In this document: piece after piece, positions 1 through 7,924 of the stretch | Position numbering within the stretch: position 1 is the stretch's first letter | How the letters are laid out: the number at the start of each line of letters is the position of its first letter | NCBI RefSeq assembly: GCF_038070005.1 | Contig: NZ_JBBPCO010000009.1 | Coordinates: 86,745-150,744 of the forward strand | DNA length: 64,000 nt | Direction of reading: 5' to 3' | Source: Thermithiobacillus plumbiphilus | GTDB taxonomy: Bacteria > Pseudomonadota > Gammaproteobacteria > Acidithiobacillales > Thermithiobacillaceae | Translations under genes and position numbers: made by a program | The notes under the pieces: generated by a model | Database searches by the model: none | What the model saw: the letters and a program-made list of their open reading frames with translations, nothing else | Told to the model about the DNA's origin: nothing

Positions 1-518
1 ACAAACCCTTCGTGATTGGAGATTTCATTACCGTGGGCGACATGGCGGGAACCGTCGAGTACATCGGGATGAAGTCGACGCGGGTACGTAGTCTCTCGGG
101 TGAGCAGATCGTTTTTTCCAATGCCGATATCCTCAAGGGCCAGATCCGCAATTACAAGCGCATGTTCGAGCGCCGGGTGGTGCTGCAGTTTGGCGTCACC
201 TACCAGACCCCGCAGGAAAAACTGGCAGCCATGCCAGGCTGGATTCGCAAAATCGTGGAGGCCCAGGACAAGACCCGGTTCGATCGGGCGCATCTGGCCG
301 GCTTCGGTAATTCCGCGCTGAACTTCGAGGTGGTGTACTTCGTGCTCGATCCGGACTACAACGTGTATATGGATATCCAGCAGGCCATCGATCTGGGCAT
401 CATCGAGGTCTTTGCCCGGGAAAAGGTCGAGTTTGCCTATCCGACCCAGACCCTGTTCGTGCAGGGCAGCGGGGGTGAAATTGCAGTAGCGCGCGAGTCC
501 AGGGCGCTCGGTCGCTGA
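1..518 (+). CDS. Mechanosensitive channel, MscS family (C-terminal part, 5' end outside window)
   Basis: The reading frame is open from the first bases of the window (KPFVIGDFITVG) to a TGA at 516-518, so the start lies upstream. The opening motif, with the GTVEYIGMKSTRVRSLSGEQ stretch, is the conserved beta domain that follows the pore helix in MscS channels. The tail is the alpha/beta cytoplasmic domain. Family members are inner-membrane channels that open under hypo-osmotic stress. No membrane segments are visible because the N-terminal half is missing. The family is clear; the subfamily cannot be decided from this fragment. Confidence 0.88.
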   Translation, partial: KPFVIGDFITVGDMAGTVEYIGMKSTRVRSLSGEQIVFSNADILKGQIRNYKRMFERRVVLQFGVTYQTPQEKLAAMPGWIRKIVEAQDKTRFDRAHLAGFGNSALNFEVVYFVLDPDYNVYMDIQQAIDLGIIEVFAREKVEFAYPTQTLFVQGSGGEIAVARESRALGR

Positions 519-540
519 TCATTAGAACAAGGGAGACTTC

Positions 541-888
541 ATGAGATTGCTGCTGCGCTGGCTGGTCAATGGCTTGATGCTCTTGCTGGTTGCCTATCTG
601 TTTCCTTCGATTTCACTGACCGGCCCGTTTTCCGCACTGTTCACGGCACTCCTGCTGGGCCTGGTCAACGCCTTGATCCGTCCCGTGTTGCTGGTGCTGA
701 CCCTGCCGATCACTGTGCTGACCCTGGGCTTGTTTACCCTGGTGATCAATGGGTTGTTGTTCTGGTTCGTATCCGCCCTGGTGCCGGGCTTCCATGTGGC
801 GGGGTTCTGGTCGGCTTTTTGGGGGGCTCTGGTGTACAGTATTCTTTCCTGGGCGGCCAGCGCCCTGATCGTCGAACGCGACCGTTGA
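541..888 (+). CDS. Phage holin family 4 / YvlD-like small membrane protein
   Basis: A 115-residue protein made almost entirely of four hydrophobic segments (about 5-22, 31-52, 56-80 and 85-108). The turn NALIRPVLLVLTLPITVLTLGL is typical of the Phage_holin_4_2/YvlD family. These are widespread chromosomal inner-membrane proteins of unproven function and not phage genes in most genomes. A GGGAGA Shine-Dalgarno sequence lies about 7 bases upstream of the ATG. It sits 22 bases after the MscS-type gene and 28 before DAHP synthase, so the three may be cotranscribed. Nothing nearby suggests a prophage. Confidence 0.8.
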   Translation: MRLLLRWLVNGLMLLLVAYLFPSISLTGPFSALFTALLLGLVNALIRPVLLVLTLPITVLTLGLFTLVINGLLFWFVSALVPGFHVAGFWSAFWGALVYSILSWAASALIVERDR

Positions 889-916
889 GGCGGCGCGCCT
901 GCATAGCGAGGTTTGC

Positions 917-2044
917 ATGATCCTGATTCTTGCCCCTGATACTGATCCCAAAGGCGCCGCTTTCAAACAGCTCATGGACTATGTCGAGCGCCTGCCCAAG
1001 GTGAGGGCGCGCGTCCATGTCGAGCAGGGCACTCAGCATACCCTGACCGAGATCTACCTCATCGGTGACACCGCCAGCCTGAATCTCGCCGACATGCAGG
1101 GCCTGCCCTGCGTGGACCGGGTGGTGCGCGTCTCGGAGGAGTATCGCATCCTCGGTCGGCACAAGGACGATCAGCGGCCCACCGGCTTTGACTATAACGG
1201 CGTACATTTCGGCCAGGACAATCTCAATGTCTTCGCCGGGCTCTGCGCCGTGGACAACCCCGAGCACGTCGAGCAGATGATGCGGGCCCTGCAGGCCGAG
1301 GGCCAGGTCTGCACCCGCATGGGCGCCTACAAGCCGCGCACCAGTCCCTATGCCTTCCAGGGGCATGGCAAGGCCTGTCTGCCTTACGTCTTCGAGCTGG
1401 CCGGCAAGTATGGCATCAAGGTCATTGCCATGGAGGTCACGCACGAGTCGCATGTCGAGGAGATCCGCGAGGCGCTTAGGCAGACCGGCAATCCGACCGG
1501 GGTGATGCTGCAGATCGGCACGCGCAACACCCAGAACTTCGAGCTGCTCAAGATCGTCGGCCGCCAGCAGGAATTTCCGGTGCTCCTGAAGCGCGGCTTC
1601 GGCATCACGCTCGAAGAGTCGCTCAATGCCGCGGAATATCTCGCGAGCGAGGGCAATGCCCGGGTGATCTTCGGCCTGCGCGGCATGAAGAGCAACATGG
1701 GCGACCCGCACCGCAACTTCGTCGACTTTGCACAGGTGCCGGTGGTCAGGCGACTGACCCGCATGCCGGTGTGCATCGATCCCTCGCACTCGGTGGGTTC
1801 GCGCGACCGGGCGCCGGATGGCATTCTCGATGTGATGCATGTGGTGGCCCAGGGCGTGATTGCCGGCGCCAACATGATCCTGGTGGATTTCCATCCCAAC
1901 CCGGCCAAGGCCCTGGTGGACGGCCCCCAGGCCCTGCTGCTCGAAGAGCTGCCCTATTTCCTGGAAGACGTGCGCATCGCGCGCGAGGCCTACGAACAGC
2001 GTGTGGCGCTGACCCGGCGTTTTCGGGTCGAGCATCCGGACTGA
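917..2044 (+). CDS. 3-deoxy-7-phosphoheptulonate (DAHP) synthase, class I-beta type
   Basis: Predicted to condense phosphoenolpyruvate and erythrose 4-phosphate, the first step of the shikimate pathway, in the cytoplasm. The 375-residue length suits the I-beta group with an N-terminal regulatory ferredoxin-like domain (about 1-90) before the TIM barrel. Visible barrel motifs are KPRTSPYAFQG, LKRGF, GLRGMKS and CIDPSHSVGSRD, which supply the phosphate, PEP and metal ligands. A long stretch without stops on the opposite strand is a shadow of this gene. A GAGGT sequence lies 5 bases before the ATG at 917. A KDO8P-synthase-type role is less likely because of the PRTSPYAFQG signature. Confidence 0.9.
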   Translation: MILILAPDTDPKGAAFKQLMDYVERLPKVRARVHVEQGTQHTLTEIYLIGDTASLNLADMQGLPCVDRVVRVSEEYRILGRHKDDQRPTGFDYNGVHFGQDNLNVFAGLCAVDNPEHVEQMMRALQAEGQVCTRMGAYKPRTSPYAFQGHGKACLPYVFELAGKYGIKVIAMEVTHESHVEEIREALRQTGNPTGVMLQIGTRNTQNFELLKIVGRQQEFPVLLKRGFGITLEESLNAAEYLASEGNARVIFGLRGMKSNMGDPHRNFVDFAQVPVVRRLTRMPVCIDPSHSVGSRDRAPDGILDVMHVVAQGVIAGANMILVDFHPNPAKALVDGPQALLLEELPYFLEDVRIAREAYEQRVALTRRFRVEHPD

Positions 2045-2746
2045 TCAGGGCTCGGCGTGGTTTTCCACCAGCTTGTAGCCGCTGCCGTGAATGGTGAGGA
2101 GATAGCGCGGATTGGCCGGATCCGGCTCGATCTTCTTTCTCAGGCGCAGGATGAAGTTGTCCACCGTGCGGGTGACGATCTCGCGCTGATGGCCCCAGAT
2201 CTCGATCAGGAGCACGTCGCGCGAGATGACCTGGCCGGCATGATCCACGAAGTACCTGAGCAGTTCGAATTCTCGCGCGCTGGCCTCTAGCGGGTAGTTA
2301 TCCCGCTGCATCTGCTGGCGCACGAAATCCACCTCGCAGGCACCGACCCGCACGTTGCGATTGCTGGCGGGCGCAGGGCGGTAACGCCTTAGCTGGGCAT
2401 GGATGCGCGCGAGCAGTTCGCGCAGGCCAAAGGGCTTGACGACGTAATCATCCGCGCCCATCTCCAGCCCCAGCACCTTGTCGATTTCCTGGCCGCGCGC
2501 GGTCAGCATGATGATGGGGGATTCGATGCCCTCGGCGCGCATGCGCCGGCACAGGTCCAGCCCGTTGCCGTCGGGCAGCATCAGATCCAGTACGATCAGG
2601 TCCGGGCCTAGCTGCAGGGCGCTCTCGAATCCGGCCTTGGACGTGGCCGCACTTTCAATCAGATAACCCTCCACCTCAAGATTGTCCTGCAATCCCATGC
2701 GCATGGCAGGGTCGTCCTCGATGATCAGAATGCGGGGCTTAGGCAT
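2045..2746 (-). CDS. OmpR/PhoB-family response regulator
   Basis: Receiver domain (about 4-118) with acidic pocket EDD, phosphoacceptor Asp54 in VLDLMLP, the T of MLTARG and K of VVKPFG, followed by a winged-helix DNA-binding domain (about 135-230) ending RTVDNFILRLRKKIE. I chose the ATG at 2746, not a TTG six codons upstream, because TTCAGGAAACCCCC supplies a well-spaced Shine-Dalgarno sequence. It overlaps the end of the histidine kinase gene by 8 bases, so translation is probably coupled and the two are partners. The stimulus and target genes cannot be read from the sequence. Confidence 0.92.
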   Translation of the reverse strand: MPKPRILIIEDDPAMRMGLQDNLEVEGYLIESAATSKAGFESALQLGPDLIVLDLMLPDGNGLDLCRRMRAEGIESPIIMLTARGQEIDKVLGLEMGADDYVVKPFGLRELLARIHAQLRRYRPAPASNRNVRVGACEVDFVRQQMQRDNYPLEASAREFELLRYFVDHAGQVISRDVLLIEIWGHQREIVTRTVDNFILRLRKKIEPDPANPRYLLTIHGSGYKLVENHAEP

Positions 2747-4358
2747 GGGGGTTTCCTGAAGCAAGGCCTGAATAGAAGGGAAAACTCAACAGAATGCGCA
2801 AGCCGGGCCGATCCTGCGGTTGATCGAGCAGAAAGTCCGCATGGTGTGCCGCGGCGATCCGGTCCACCAGGGCAAGCCCCAGGCCCGTGCCACGTCCGGA
2901 AGGAGATATCTGGCCCCGGTAGGCGGCCTTGCGGATGCGCTGGATTTCGGCGCGCGGGATGCCGGGGCCATAATCCACCACTTCCAGCTCCACCCGGTTC
3001 TGCCTTTCCTGCAGCCGGACGTCGACCCGCCCTCCAGCATTGGCGTACTTGACGGCATTGTCCAGCAGATTCAGCAGAATCTGCGTGATGCCATGGCGGT
3101 CATGTGCCACCGGCTGGAGGCAGGGCCCGATCTGCCGGCGCAACTGCATGCCGTTTTCGGACAGGTGCGGTGTGTAGCGATCCAGGACTTCATTGACGGT
3201 GCTGACGAGATCCAGATCCGCCAGTTCATAGATCCTGGCGCCACTGTTGAGCCGCGAAAAGTCCAATACCCCGCCGATGATGCGCGTGAGGCGTTCGGAT
3301 TCGCGCAGGATGGTCTGGTGATATTCATGGATGCGCTCGGGGTCGCGGACCCGCTGCAGGTAGAGCGTTTCGGCAAACATGCGGATCAAGGCCAGCGGGG
3401 TCTTCAGCTCATGCGAGACGCTGGCGACAAACTGGCTGCGCATGCTGACCAGGGCGTGCTCCTGGCGCAGCTCCCACCAGGCAGCCAACACCGCCAGCAG
3501 GATCACCAGCAATACGCCGGCGGCGATGCCGAGCAGGGTCCAGTTGGGATGACTCAAGAGACCGTGGATTTTGCCCGGATCGGGTACATACACCAGATGC
3601 CAGCCTGGCAAGTAGCGGGCCAGCGGAAAATAGAGTGCCTGCTGGCTGCTGCGGCTGTCCACCGGTGCCAGCCAGACCCGTCCGCCATGTTCGCGGGTGA
3701 AGTCCGCAAACAGCGGGGCAAGATGTTGCGAGATCAGCCGGTTGACATTGAAGCGCAACAGGATGAAACCGTCCTCGTGACGGGGATCGAGATCGGCAAT
3801 GGGCTGATAGGCGAACAGGGCATAGCGCCCGGCTACCGGCTCGATGAATGTGTGCGGTGAAAAGCGGGGACTGCGCTGACCGCTGCTTTCCTGGGCTGTG
3901 TATTCTTCCTGGACGCGGCCCGCCAGCCAGGCATCCAGATGTTTCTCGTGATCGGAGCGGGGCGGCGGGAATCTTTGTGTCAATTGCATGTGCTGATTCA
4001 GCAGGAGCACCTGTTCAACAGACGAGAAGTGCTGGCGCAGCACGGCGATGCGGTCATCATCCACTTCTTCCAGCGGAACATTCTTGAGGACCAGGAACGG
4101 CGACTCGATGGCGTTTCCGAGTACCGTTTCTGTCTGGCTGGACAGCAGGGCCAGGGATTGCTGCTGATTGGCCTTGAGGGTCTGGACGAGCAGGGCGCGC
4201 TCGCCGCGCAGGGTGTAGAAGGTGAAACCCAGCACGCTCAGAATGGCGAGTACCAGGACCAGCAACAGCAATAGGGGGGAGCGCCAGTGGCTGGACCAGC
4301 CCGGGCGTGCGGGGGGAACGATATCTTGCCACTTGGGCGTGGGCAGGGGGGTGGACAT
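2739..4358 (-). CDS. Membrane sensor histidine kinase
   Basis: A 539-residue kinase with two transmembrane helices (about 28-50 and 274-296) bracketing a roughly 220-residue periplasmic sensor. A HisKA domain follows with the phosphoacceptor His316 in SVSHELKTPL, then an HATPase domain with the N box NLLDNAVKYA, the G1 box VVDYGPGI and the G2 region GRGTGLGLALV. No HAMP domain is evident between TM2 and HisKA, because the gap is short. It is transcribed first in the pair with the response regulator. The periplasmic domain is not one I recognise, so the signal is unknown. Confidence 0.9.
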   Translation of the reverse strand: MSTPLPTPKWQDIVPPARPGWSSHWRSPLLLLLVLVLAILSVLGFTFYTLRGERALLVQTLKANQQQSLALLSSQTETVLGNAIESPFLVLKNVPLEEVDDDRIAVLRQHFSSVEQVLLLNQHMQLTQRFPPPRSDHEKHLDAWLAGRVQEEYTAQESSGQRSPRFSPHTFIEPVAGRYALFAYQPIADLDPRHEDGFILLRFNVNRLISQHLAPLFADFTREHGGRVWLAPVDSRSSQQALYFPLARYLPGWHLVYVPDPGKIHGLLSHPNWTLLGIAAGVLLVILLAVLAAWWELRQEHALVSMRSQFVASVSHELKTPLALIRMFAETLYLQRVRDPERIHEYHQTILRESERLTRIIGGVLDFSRLNSGARIYELADLDLVSTVNEVLDRYTPHLSENGMQLRRQIGPCLQPVAHDRHGITQILLNLLDNAVKYANAGGRVDVRLQERQNRVELEVVDYGPGIPRAEIQRIRKAAYRGQISPSGRGTGLGLALVDRIAAAHHADFLLDQPQDRPGLRILLSFPFYSGLASGNPHA

Positions 4359-4439
4359 GGTTGATGATGTCAGGATGCCTTGACCCGGTGCGAGTTATCC
4401 TAGCACGTTTCATTGCTGAAACCGTCAGCGTCGATGAAT

Positions 4440-4459
4440 GGGGGGCATTGCGCCCCCCG
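4440..4459 (-). terminator. GC hairpin after the Asr-like gene
   Basis: GGGGGGC-ATT-GCGCCCCCC forms a short, strong stem about 9 bases beyond the stop of the minus-strand small gene. No T tract follows on either side, so if it terminates transcription it is not a classical intrinsic terminator. It may act as a 3'-end stabiliser. Confidence 0.35.
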
Positions 4460-4467
4460 GAAAGACC

Positions 4468-4668
4468 TCAGCCTTTGGCGCCAGCCTTGGTGGACTGCTT
4501 GTGGCTGGTTTTTTCGTGAGAAATCTTTTTGGCATGTGACGCTTTCTGGTGGACGGCCTTGGCTGCCGAGGGCTTGCCGGCCTCGGTCTTGCCCGCGTGC
4601 TCGGCGGCGAAGGCGGAACCACTGGCGAGGATCAGGGTGCTGAGTGCGATCAGGATGGACTTTTTCAT
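4468..4668 (-). CDS. Small secreted Lys/His/Ala-rich protein, Asr-like
   Basis: A 66-residue protein with a clear Sec signal peptide (MKKSILIALSTLILASGSAFA, cleaved before AEH) followed by a 45-residue low-complexity tail rich in Lys, His, Ala, Ser and Thr (repeated HxKASHxKK-like units). The ATG at 4668 is fixed by AAGGAGATCGCC upstream; longer in-frame versions lack a Shine-Dalgarno sequence. The design resembles the acid-shock protein Asr of enterobacteria, a periplasmic basic peptide thought to buffer or chaperone at low pH. The similarity is one of composition and not of alignable sequence, so the function is a guess. It is divergent from lysC, with 211 bases between them. Confidence 0.7.
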   Translation of the reverse strand: MKKSILIALSTLILASGSAFAAEHAGKTEAGKPSAAKAVHQKASHAKKISHEKTSHKQSTKAGAKG

Positions 4669-4879
4669 GGCGATCTCCTTCATGGGTAAGGGTTGGTTCG
4701 ATGGCCGGATCAGTTTTCCTGCCACGCTTGTAAGCTTACGCATCCAGGGGCGGCACACCATCACAGAGCCGTCAAGATACGTCACAGGATGTCAGGATCG
4801 ACAGGCTGGCACACTCGCGGTCCATCGGCAGTTATGTTTTAATTGCCGCTCCATGTCTGTCAGCGAAACGGATTCCAGT

Positions 4880-6103
4880 ATGGCTTTGATTGTGCAGAAA
4901 TTTGGCGGGACCTCGGTGGGTTCGCCCGAGCGCATTCGCAATGTGGCGAACCGGGTCCTGAGGGAGAAGGCCCGCGGAAATCAGGTGGTCGTGGTGGTGT
5001 CCGCGATGTCCGGCGAGACCGACCGGCTGCTCAAGCTTGCGCGTGAAATGCACCGCCAGCCGCCCGAGCGCGAACTGGACATGCTGATCTCCACCGGCGA
5101 GCAGGTCACGGTGGCCCTGCTGGCCATGGGGCTGGAGGCTCTTGGTCATCCTGCGCGTTCCTATACCGGAGCTCAGGTGGCGATCCAGACGGATTCGGTC
5201 TTTACCAAGGCCCGCATTACCAACATTGACGAACACCGCATCCGTGCCGACCTGGATGCTGGCCGGGTGGTGGTCGTTGCCGGCTTCCAGGGCGTGGACA
5301 GCGAGGGCAACATCACCACCCTGGGCCGGGGGGGGTCGGATACCACCGCAGTCGCCATCGCTGCCGCCCTGCAAGCGGACGAGTGCCATATCTATACCGA
5401 TGTGGATGGCGTCTACACCACGGACCCACGGGTCGAGCCACGCGCGCGCCGTCTCGACCGCATCACCTTTGAAGAGATGCTGGAAATGGCGAGCCTGGGC
5501 GCAAAGGTCCTGCAGACCCGCTCGGTCGAATTTGCCGGCAAGTACAATATTCCCGTGCGTGTGCTGTCTTCCTTCGAGGAAGGCCCTGGCACGCTGGTCA
5601 CCTGTGAGGAAGTCAACATGGAAGAAGCCAAGGTCTCCGGTATCGCTTTCAACCGAAACGAGGCCAAGATCACCATGATCGGCGTGCCGGATTGCCCCGG
5701 CATCGCCTATGCCATTCTCGGGCCCGTGTCCAAGGCCAGCATCAATGTGGACATGATCATCCAGAACGTCAGCGAACAGGGCAAGACCGACTTCACCTTT
5801 ACGCTGGACAAGAGCGATTTCGACAAGGCCATGGAAATCGTCAAGCGCACCGGCACGGAACTGGGAGCCGAGAAGGTGGAAGGCGACTGTCGCGTCGGCA
5901 AGCTCTCGATCGTAGGCGTGGGCATGCGCTCACATGCCGGCATTGCATCGACCATGTTCGAGACCCTGGCGCGCGAGAACATCAACATCCAGATGATTTC
6001 CACCTCGGAAATCAAGATTTCGGTGGTGGTGGACGAAAAATATCTTGAGTTGGCGGTACGCGCCCTGCATGAGGCTTTTGGGCTTCACCAAGGAAACAAC
6101 TGA
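4880..6103 (+). CDS. lysC: Aspartate kinase with tandem ACT domains
   Basis: A 407-residue enzyme that phosphorylates L-aspartate at the entry to lysine, threonine and methionine synthesis. The amino-acid kinase domain starts MALIVQKFGGTSVG and contains the STGEQVTVALLAMGL and GRGGSDTTAVAIAAAL motifs. Two C-terminal ACT domains (about 265-407) provide feedback control. I prefer the ATG at 4880, the usual start of the family; an upstream in-frame ATG at 4853 would add nine residues, and neither has a strong Shine-Dalgarno sequence. The stop is one base before the next start. Confidence 0.95.
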   Translation: MALIVQKFGGTSVGSPERIRNVANRVLREKARGNQVVVVVSAMSGETDRLLKLAREMHRQPPERELDMLISTGEQVTVALLAMGLEALGHPARSYTGAQVAIQTDSVFTKARITNIDEHRIRADLDAGRVVVVAGFQGVDSEGNITTLGRGGSDTTAVAIAAALQADECHIYTDVDGVYTTDPRVEPRARRLDRITFEEMLEMASLGAKVLQTRSVEFAGKYNIPVRVLSSFEEGPGTLVTCEEVNMEEAKVSGIAFNRNEAKITMIGVPDCPGIAYAILGPVSKASINVDMIIQNVSEQGKTDFTFTLDKSDFDKAMEIVKRTGTELGAEKVEGDCRVGKLSIVGVGMRSHAGIASTMFETLARENINIQMISTSEIKISVVVDEKYLELAVRALHEAFGLHQGNN

Positions 6104-6104
6104 T

Positions 6105-6749
6105 ATGGAGCTCGACTGGATACCCACCGAGGATGGCACTTTTACCCTGCGCCATGCCTCCGGCGAGACCTACAATGATCCCGAAGGTGCGGTGCACACC
6201 GCCTTTTCCGCCTTTGCCTATGGTGGCGGCCTGCTGAGCGCCGGCGAACGGGTGCGGGTGCTGGATATCGGCTTTGGCCTGGGGCTCAATGCCACGGCAG
6301 CCTGGGCCACACTCAGGCAGATCGGCGCGGAGATGGACCTGGTGGCCATCGAGCCCGATCAGGAGATCCTGGATGTCTTTGACGCCTGGCCTGCGCCCTT
6401 CAGCGTGCGCGAGCCGCGCGAGGCGCTGGGCAAGGCACTGCATGGTCAACAGATCAAGGATCTGAGCGTTCGCATGATCCGCCTGCCTCTGGATGAAGCA
6501 CTGGAGCAGGCACGGGCGGGTTATCACGCGATATTCCTTGATCCCTGGAGTGCTGCCGTGCAGCCGGAAATGTGGGAGCCCGCGCGCCTGGAAGGCTTGC
6601 TTGAGCGGCTGCTGCCGGGCCGCAGTATGGTTTTCCGCAGCTATGGTGACGAGACGTTCGACGCCCTGCAGGCCGCCGGTTTGCCGGTGGAACGGCTGGA
6701 CTGGCCGGCCGGACATGGCCACAGCTTCAGGATTCAGCGTAGCAAATAA
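6105..6749 (+). CDS. MnmC methyltransferase-domain protein (tRNA U34 modification)
   Basis: A 214-residue protein that matches the N-terminal methyltransferase half of MnmC (Methyltransf_30/DUF752): an SAM-binding VLDIGFGLGLNATAAW and the characteristic DPWSAAVQPEMWEPA in the place of MnmC's FLDGFAPAKNPEMW-type loop. MnmC's methyltransferase finishes mnm5s2U at the tRNA wobble position. The FAD oxidase half of bifunctional MnmC is absent, so either another enzyme supplies nm5U or this stand-alone form does something related. AAGGAAAC before the ATG is a good ribosome site, and the start follows the lysC stop by one base (TGATATG). Confidence 0.75.
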   Translation: MELDWIPTEDGTFTLRHASGETYNDPEGAVHTAFSAFAYGGGLLSAGERVRVLDIGFGLGLNATAAWATLRQIGAEMDLVAIEPDQEILDVFDAWPAPFSVREPREALGKALHGQQIKDLSVRMIRLPLDEALEQARAGYHAIFLDPWSAAVQPEMWEPARLEGLLERLLPGRSMVFRSYGDETFDALQAAGLPVERLDWPAGHGHSFRIQRSK

Positions 6750-6751
6750 GC

Positions 6752-6780
6752 TTGGCTTGTACGGGCGGCAATGATAGAAT
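6752..6780 (+). promoter_or_regulatory. Sigma-70-type promoter of tRNA-Ser
   Basis: TTGGCT, 17 bases, TAGAAT, placing the start of transcription about 28 bases before the mature tRNA. Both boxes are close to consensus, and nothing else lies between the preceding stop and the tRNA. Confidence 0.6.
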
Positions 6781-6814
6781 GCGCCCCTGTTACCTGTCGG
6801 TAAGCGTCAGTCAA

Positions 6815-6907
6815 GGAGAGATGGCCGAGTGGCTGAAGGCGCTCCCCTGCTAAGGGAGTATGGGGTTAAAAGCTCCATCGAGGGTTCGAATCCCTCTCTC
6901 TCCGCCA
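6815..6907 (+). tRNA. tRNA-Ser (anticodon GCU)
   Basis: The acceptor stem GGAGAGA pairs with TCTCTCC, discriminator G, CCA encoded. The anticodon loop is CTGCTAA, reading AGC/AGU codons. A long variable arm (TATGGGGTTAAAAGCTCCATC) marks it as class II. The T loop is GGGTTCGAATCCC. All arms fold by eye. Confidence 0.97.
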
Positions 6908-6913
6908 TTTTGC

Positions 6914-6941
6914 TTGACATAAAAGCCTCCTTCGGTAAAAT
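6914..6941 (+). promoter_or_regulatory. Sigma-70-type promoter of tRNA-Arg
   Basis: A perfect TTGACA -35 box, a 16-base spacer and TAAAAT as the -10 box, 11 bases before the mature tRNA-Arg. It begins only seven bases after tRNA-Ser, so tRNA-Arg has its own promoter as well as any read-through. Confidence 0.7.
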
Positions 6942-6952
6942 CTGCAAACCAC

Positions 6953-7029
6953 GCGCTCGTAGCTCAGCCGGATAGAGCAACTGACTACGAATCAGTAGGT
7001 CGGGAGTTCGAATCTCTCCGAGCGCGCCA
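6953..7029 (+). tRNA. tRNA-Arg (anticodon ACG)
   Basis: The acceptor stem GCGCTCG pairs with CGAGCGC, discriminator G, CCA encoded. The anticodon loop CTACGAA gives ACG, read as ICG after deamination of A34. D and T arms are regular. It lies at the left edge of the accessory region, and tRNA-Arg genes are common integration sites. I did not find a second copy of its 3' end further right that would mark an attachment site. Confidence 0.97.
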
Positions 7030-7039
7030 TACAAATCAA

Positions 7040-7076
7040 CGGTTTAGATCGGAAACGGTCTAAGCCGTTTTTCTTT
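7040..7076 (+). terminator. Intrinsic terminator of tRNA-Arg
   Basis: CGGTTTAGA pairs over nine base pairs (one G-U) with TCTAAGCCG around a 10-base loop, followed by TTTTTCTTT. It lies 11 bases after the tRNA CCA. Confidence 0.85.
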
Positions 7077-7080
7077 GGTC

Positions 7081-7257
7081 ATGTTCCACAGTCTGGAAGA
7101 AGTCCGGAGAATCATTGAGGCCTGGCGACAGGATTACAATCAGGAGCGGCCACACAGTGCCTTGGGTGGACTGAGTCCTGAGATGTTTCGGCGGCAGTTT
7201 GAATCAACCACAGATAGCCCGAATCCGAACTTAACACTGGTGCACTCGGCGGGGTAA
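7081..7257 (+). pseudogene. IS3-family transposase OrfB, C-terminal fragment
   Basis: The 58 codons carry the C-terminal end of the DDE integrase domain: FHSLEEVRRIIEAWRQDYNQ, then ERPHSALGGLSPEMFRRQF, the YNxxRPHSALGxxxP hallmark of IS3-family OrfB. The catalytic DDE residues and some 230 upstream residues are missing. The frame begins inside the tRNA-Arg terminator, so the break point is there. It is a dead remnant of an element inserted next to the tRNA. Confidence 0.85.
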
Positions 7258-7282
7258 GGTCAACTTCTCTACGTCGAACCGA

Positions 7283-7609
7283 TCAGATAGACAAAATTTC
7301 TCGAACCCGCGCCAGCAGATCATTGGATACTTTCTCCATCCGCTCGACCTTCGAAAGATAGGGCTGAGACACGCCCAAACGCCGCGCCAGCTCTGTCTGC
7401 CTGACGCCCGCACGCATCCGCATCAGCGCCACGGGGTTTTGCACGTAGTCGGCGGGGTCGAAGGGCTCGTAATCATCGGTCTGGACAGCACGCGCTTCGA
7501 GCCCCGCCAGCTCGTCTTCGATCTCGGCTTTCAGGGCTAGATAGACGGCCACGGGGATCAGCACGTATTCATCCTGTCCGTCCAGGCTCTTGATGGTTTG
7601 CAGGGTCAT
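7283..7609 (-). CDS. Helix-turn-helix antitoxin (HigA/XRE type)
   Basis: A 108-residue protein with an N-terminal dimerisation or toxin-binding part (YVLIPVAVYLALKAEIEDELAGL) and a C-terminal XRE helix-turn-helix (about 66-105: ALMRMRAGVRQTELARRLGVSQPYLSKVERMEKVS). It overlaps the upstream RelE-like gene by four bases (ATGA), so the pair is toxin first, antitoxin second, as in higBA systems. The antitoxin reads as complete. It probably binds the palindrome at 7786-7801 and represses the pair. Confidence 0.8.
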   Translation of the reverse strand: MTLQTIKSLDGQDEYVLIPVAVYLALKAEIEDELAGLEARAVQTDDYEPFDPADYVQNPVALMRMRAGVRQTELARRLGVSQPYLSKVERMEKVSNDLLARVREILSI

Positions 7610-7773
7610 TTGTACACGTCTCCTCGGGGACCAATTCTTTCCACGGCAATGATTCGCACTTCGTCCTGCCGGTCGTAGATCACGCGCCATGTGCCTACCC
7701 GTAGACGGTCGGTACTGGAAAGACTTTGCAGTTTGCGCTTGGCTTCGCGCTTGATCTTCAGGGTATAGCTCAT
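7606..7773 (-). pseudogene. RelE/ParE-family toxin with internal deletion
   Basis: The 55-codon frame begins MSYTLKIKREAKRKLQSL, like the first helix of RelE-type toxins, and then jumps to DRLRVGTWRVIYDRQDEV and RIGPRGDVYK, the beta strands of the family C-terminus. About 25-30 residues of helix 2 and the first strand (the stretch with the PPGxKxLKG motif) are absent, with no frameshift. The family is normally 80-95 residues. The toxin is therefore probably inactive, and the antitoxin remains as an orphan regulator. The ATG at 7773 is preceded by AGAAGG. Confidence 0.65.
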
Positions 7774-7785
7774 TATAAACCTTCT

Positions 7786-7801
7786 GGTTATTGTTATAAC
7801 C
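7786..7801. promoter_or_regulatory. Palindromic operator candidate of the toxin-antitoxin pair
   Basis: GGTTAT-TGTT-ATAACC is a perfect 6-base inverted repeat about 13 bases upstream of the toxin start on the minus strand, in the place where HigA-like antitoxins bind for autoregulation. Confidence 0.45.
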
Positions 7802-7924
7802 AGGCAAAACCAGGATCTCCGGGTGGGTTCGCCAAACTGATGCCGCATTCCTGTCAGATCTTGGCATGAAGCGTACTCACGTCAGATCGACACGCAGGAA
7901 GCACCCGAGTGAACTCGTTGCGGC

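Noticed and set aside
746..2035. 429-codon open frame on the minus strand across the DAHP synthase gene
   Set aside because: It is antisense to a strongly recognised gene, has His/Gly/Arg-rich shadow composition and no family motif.
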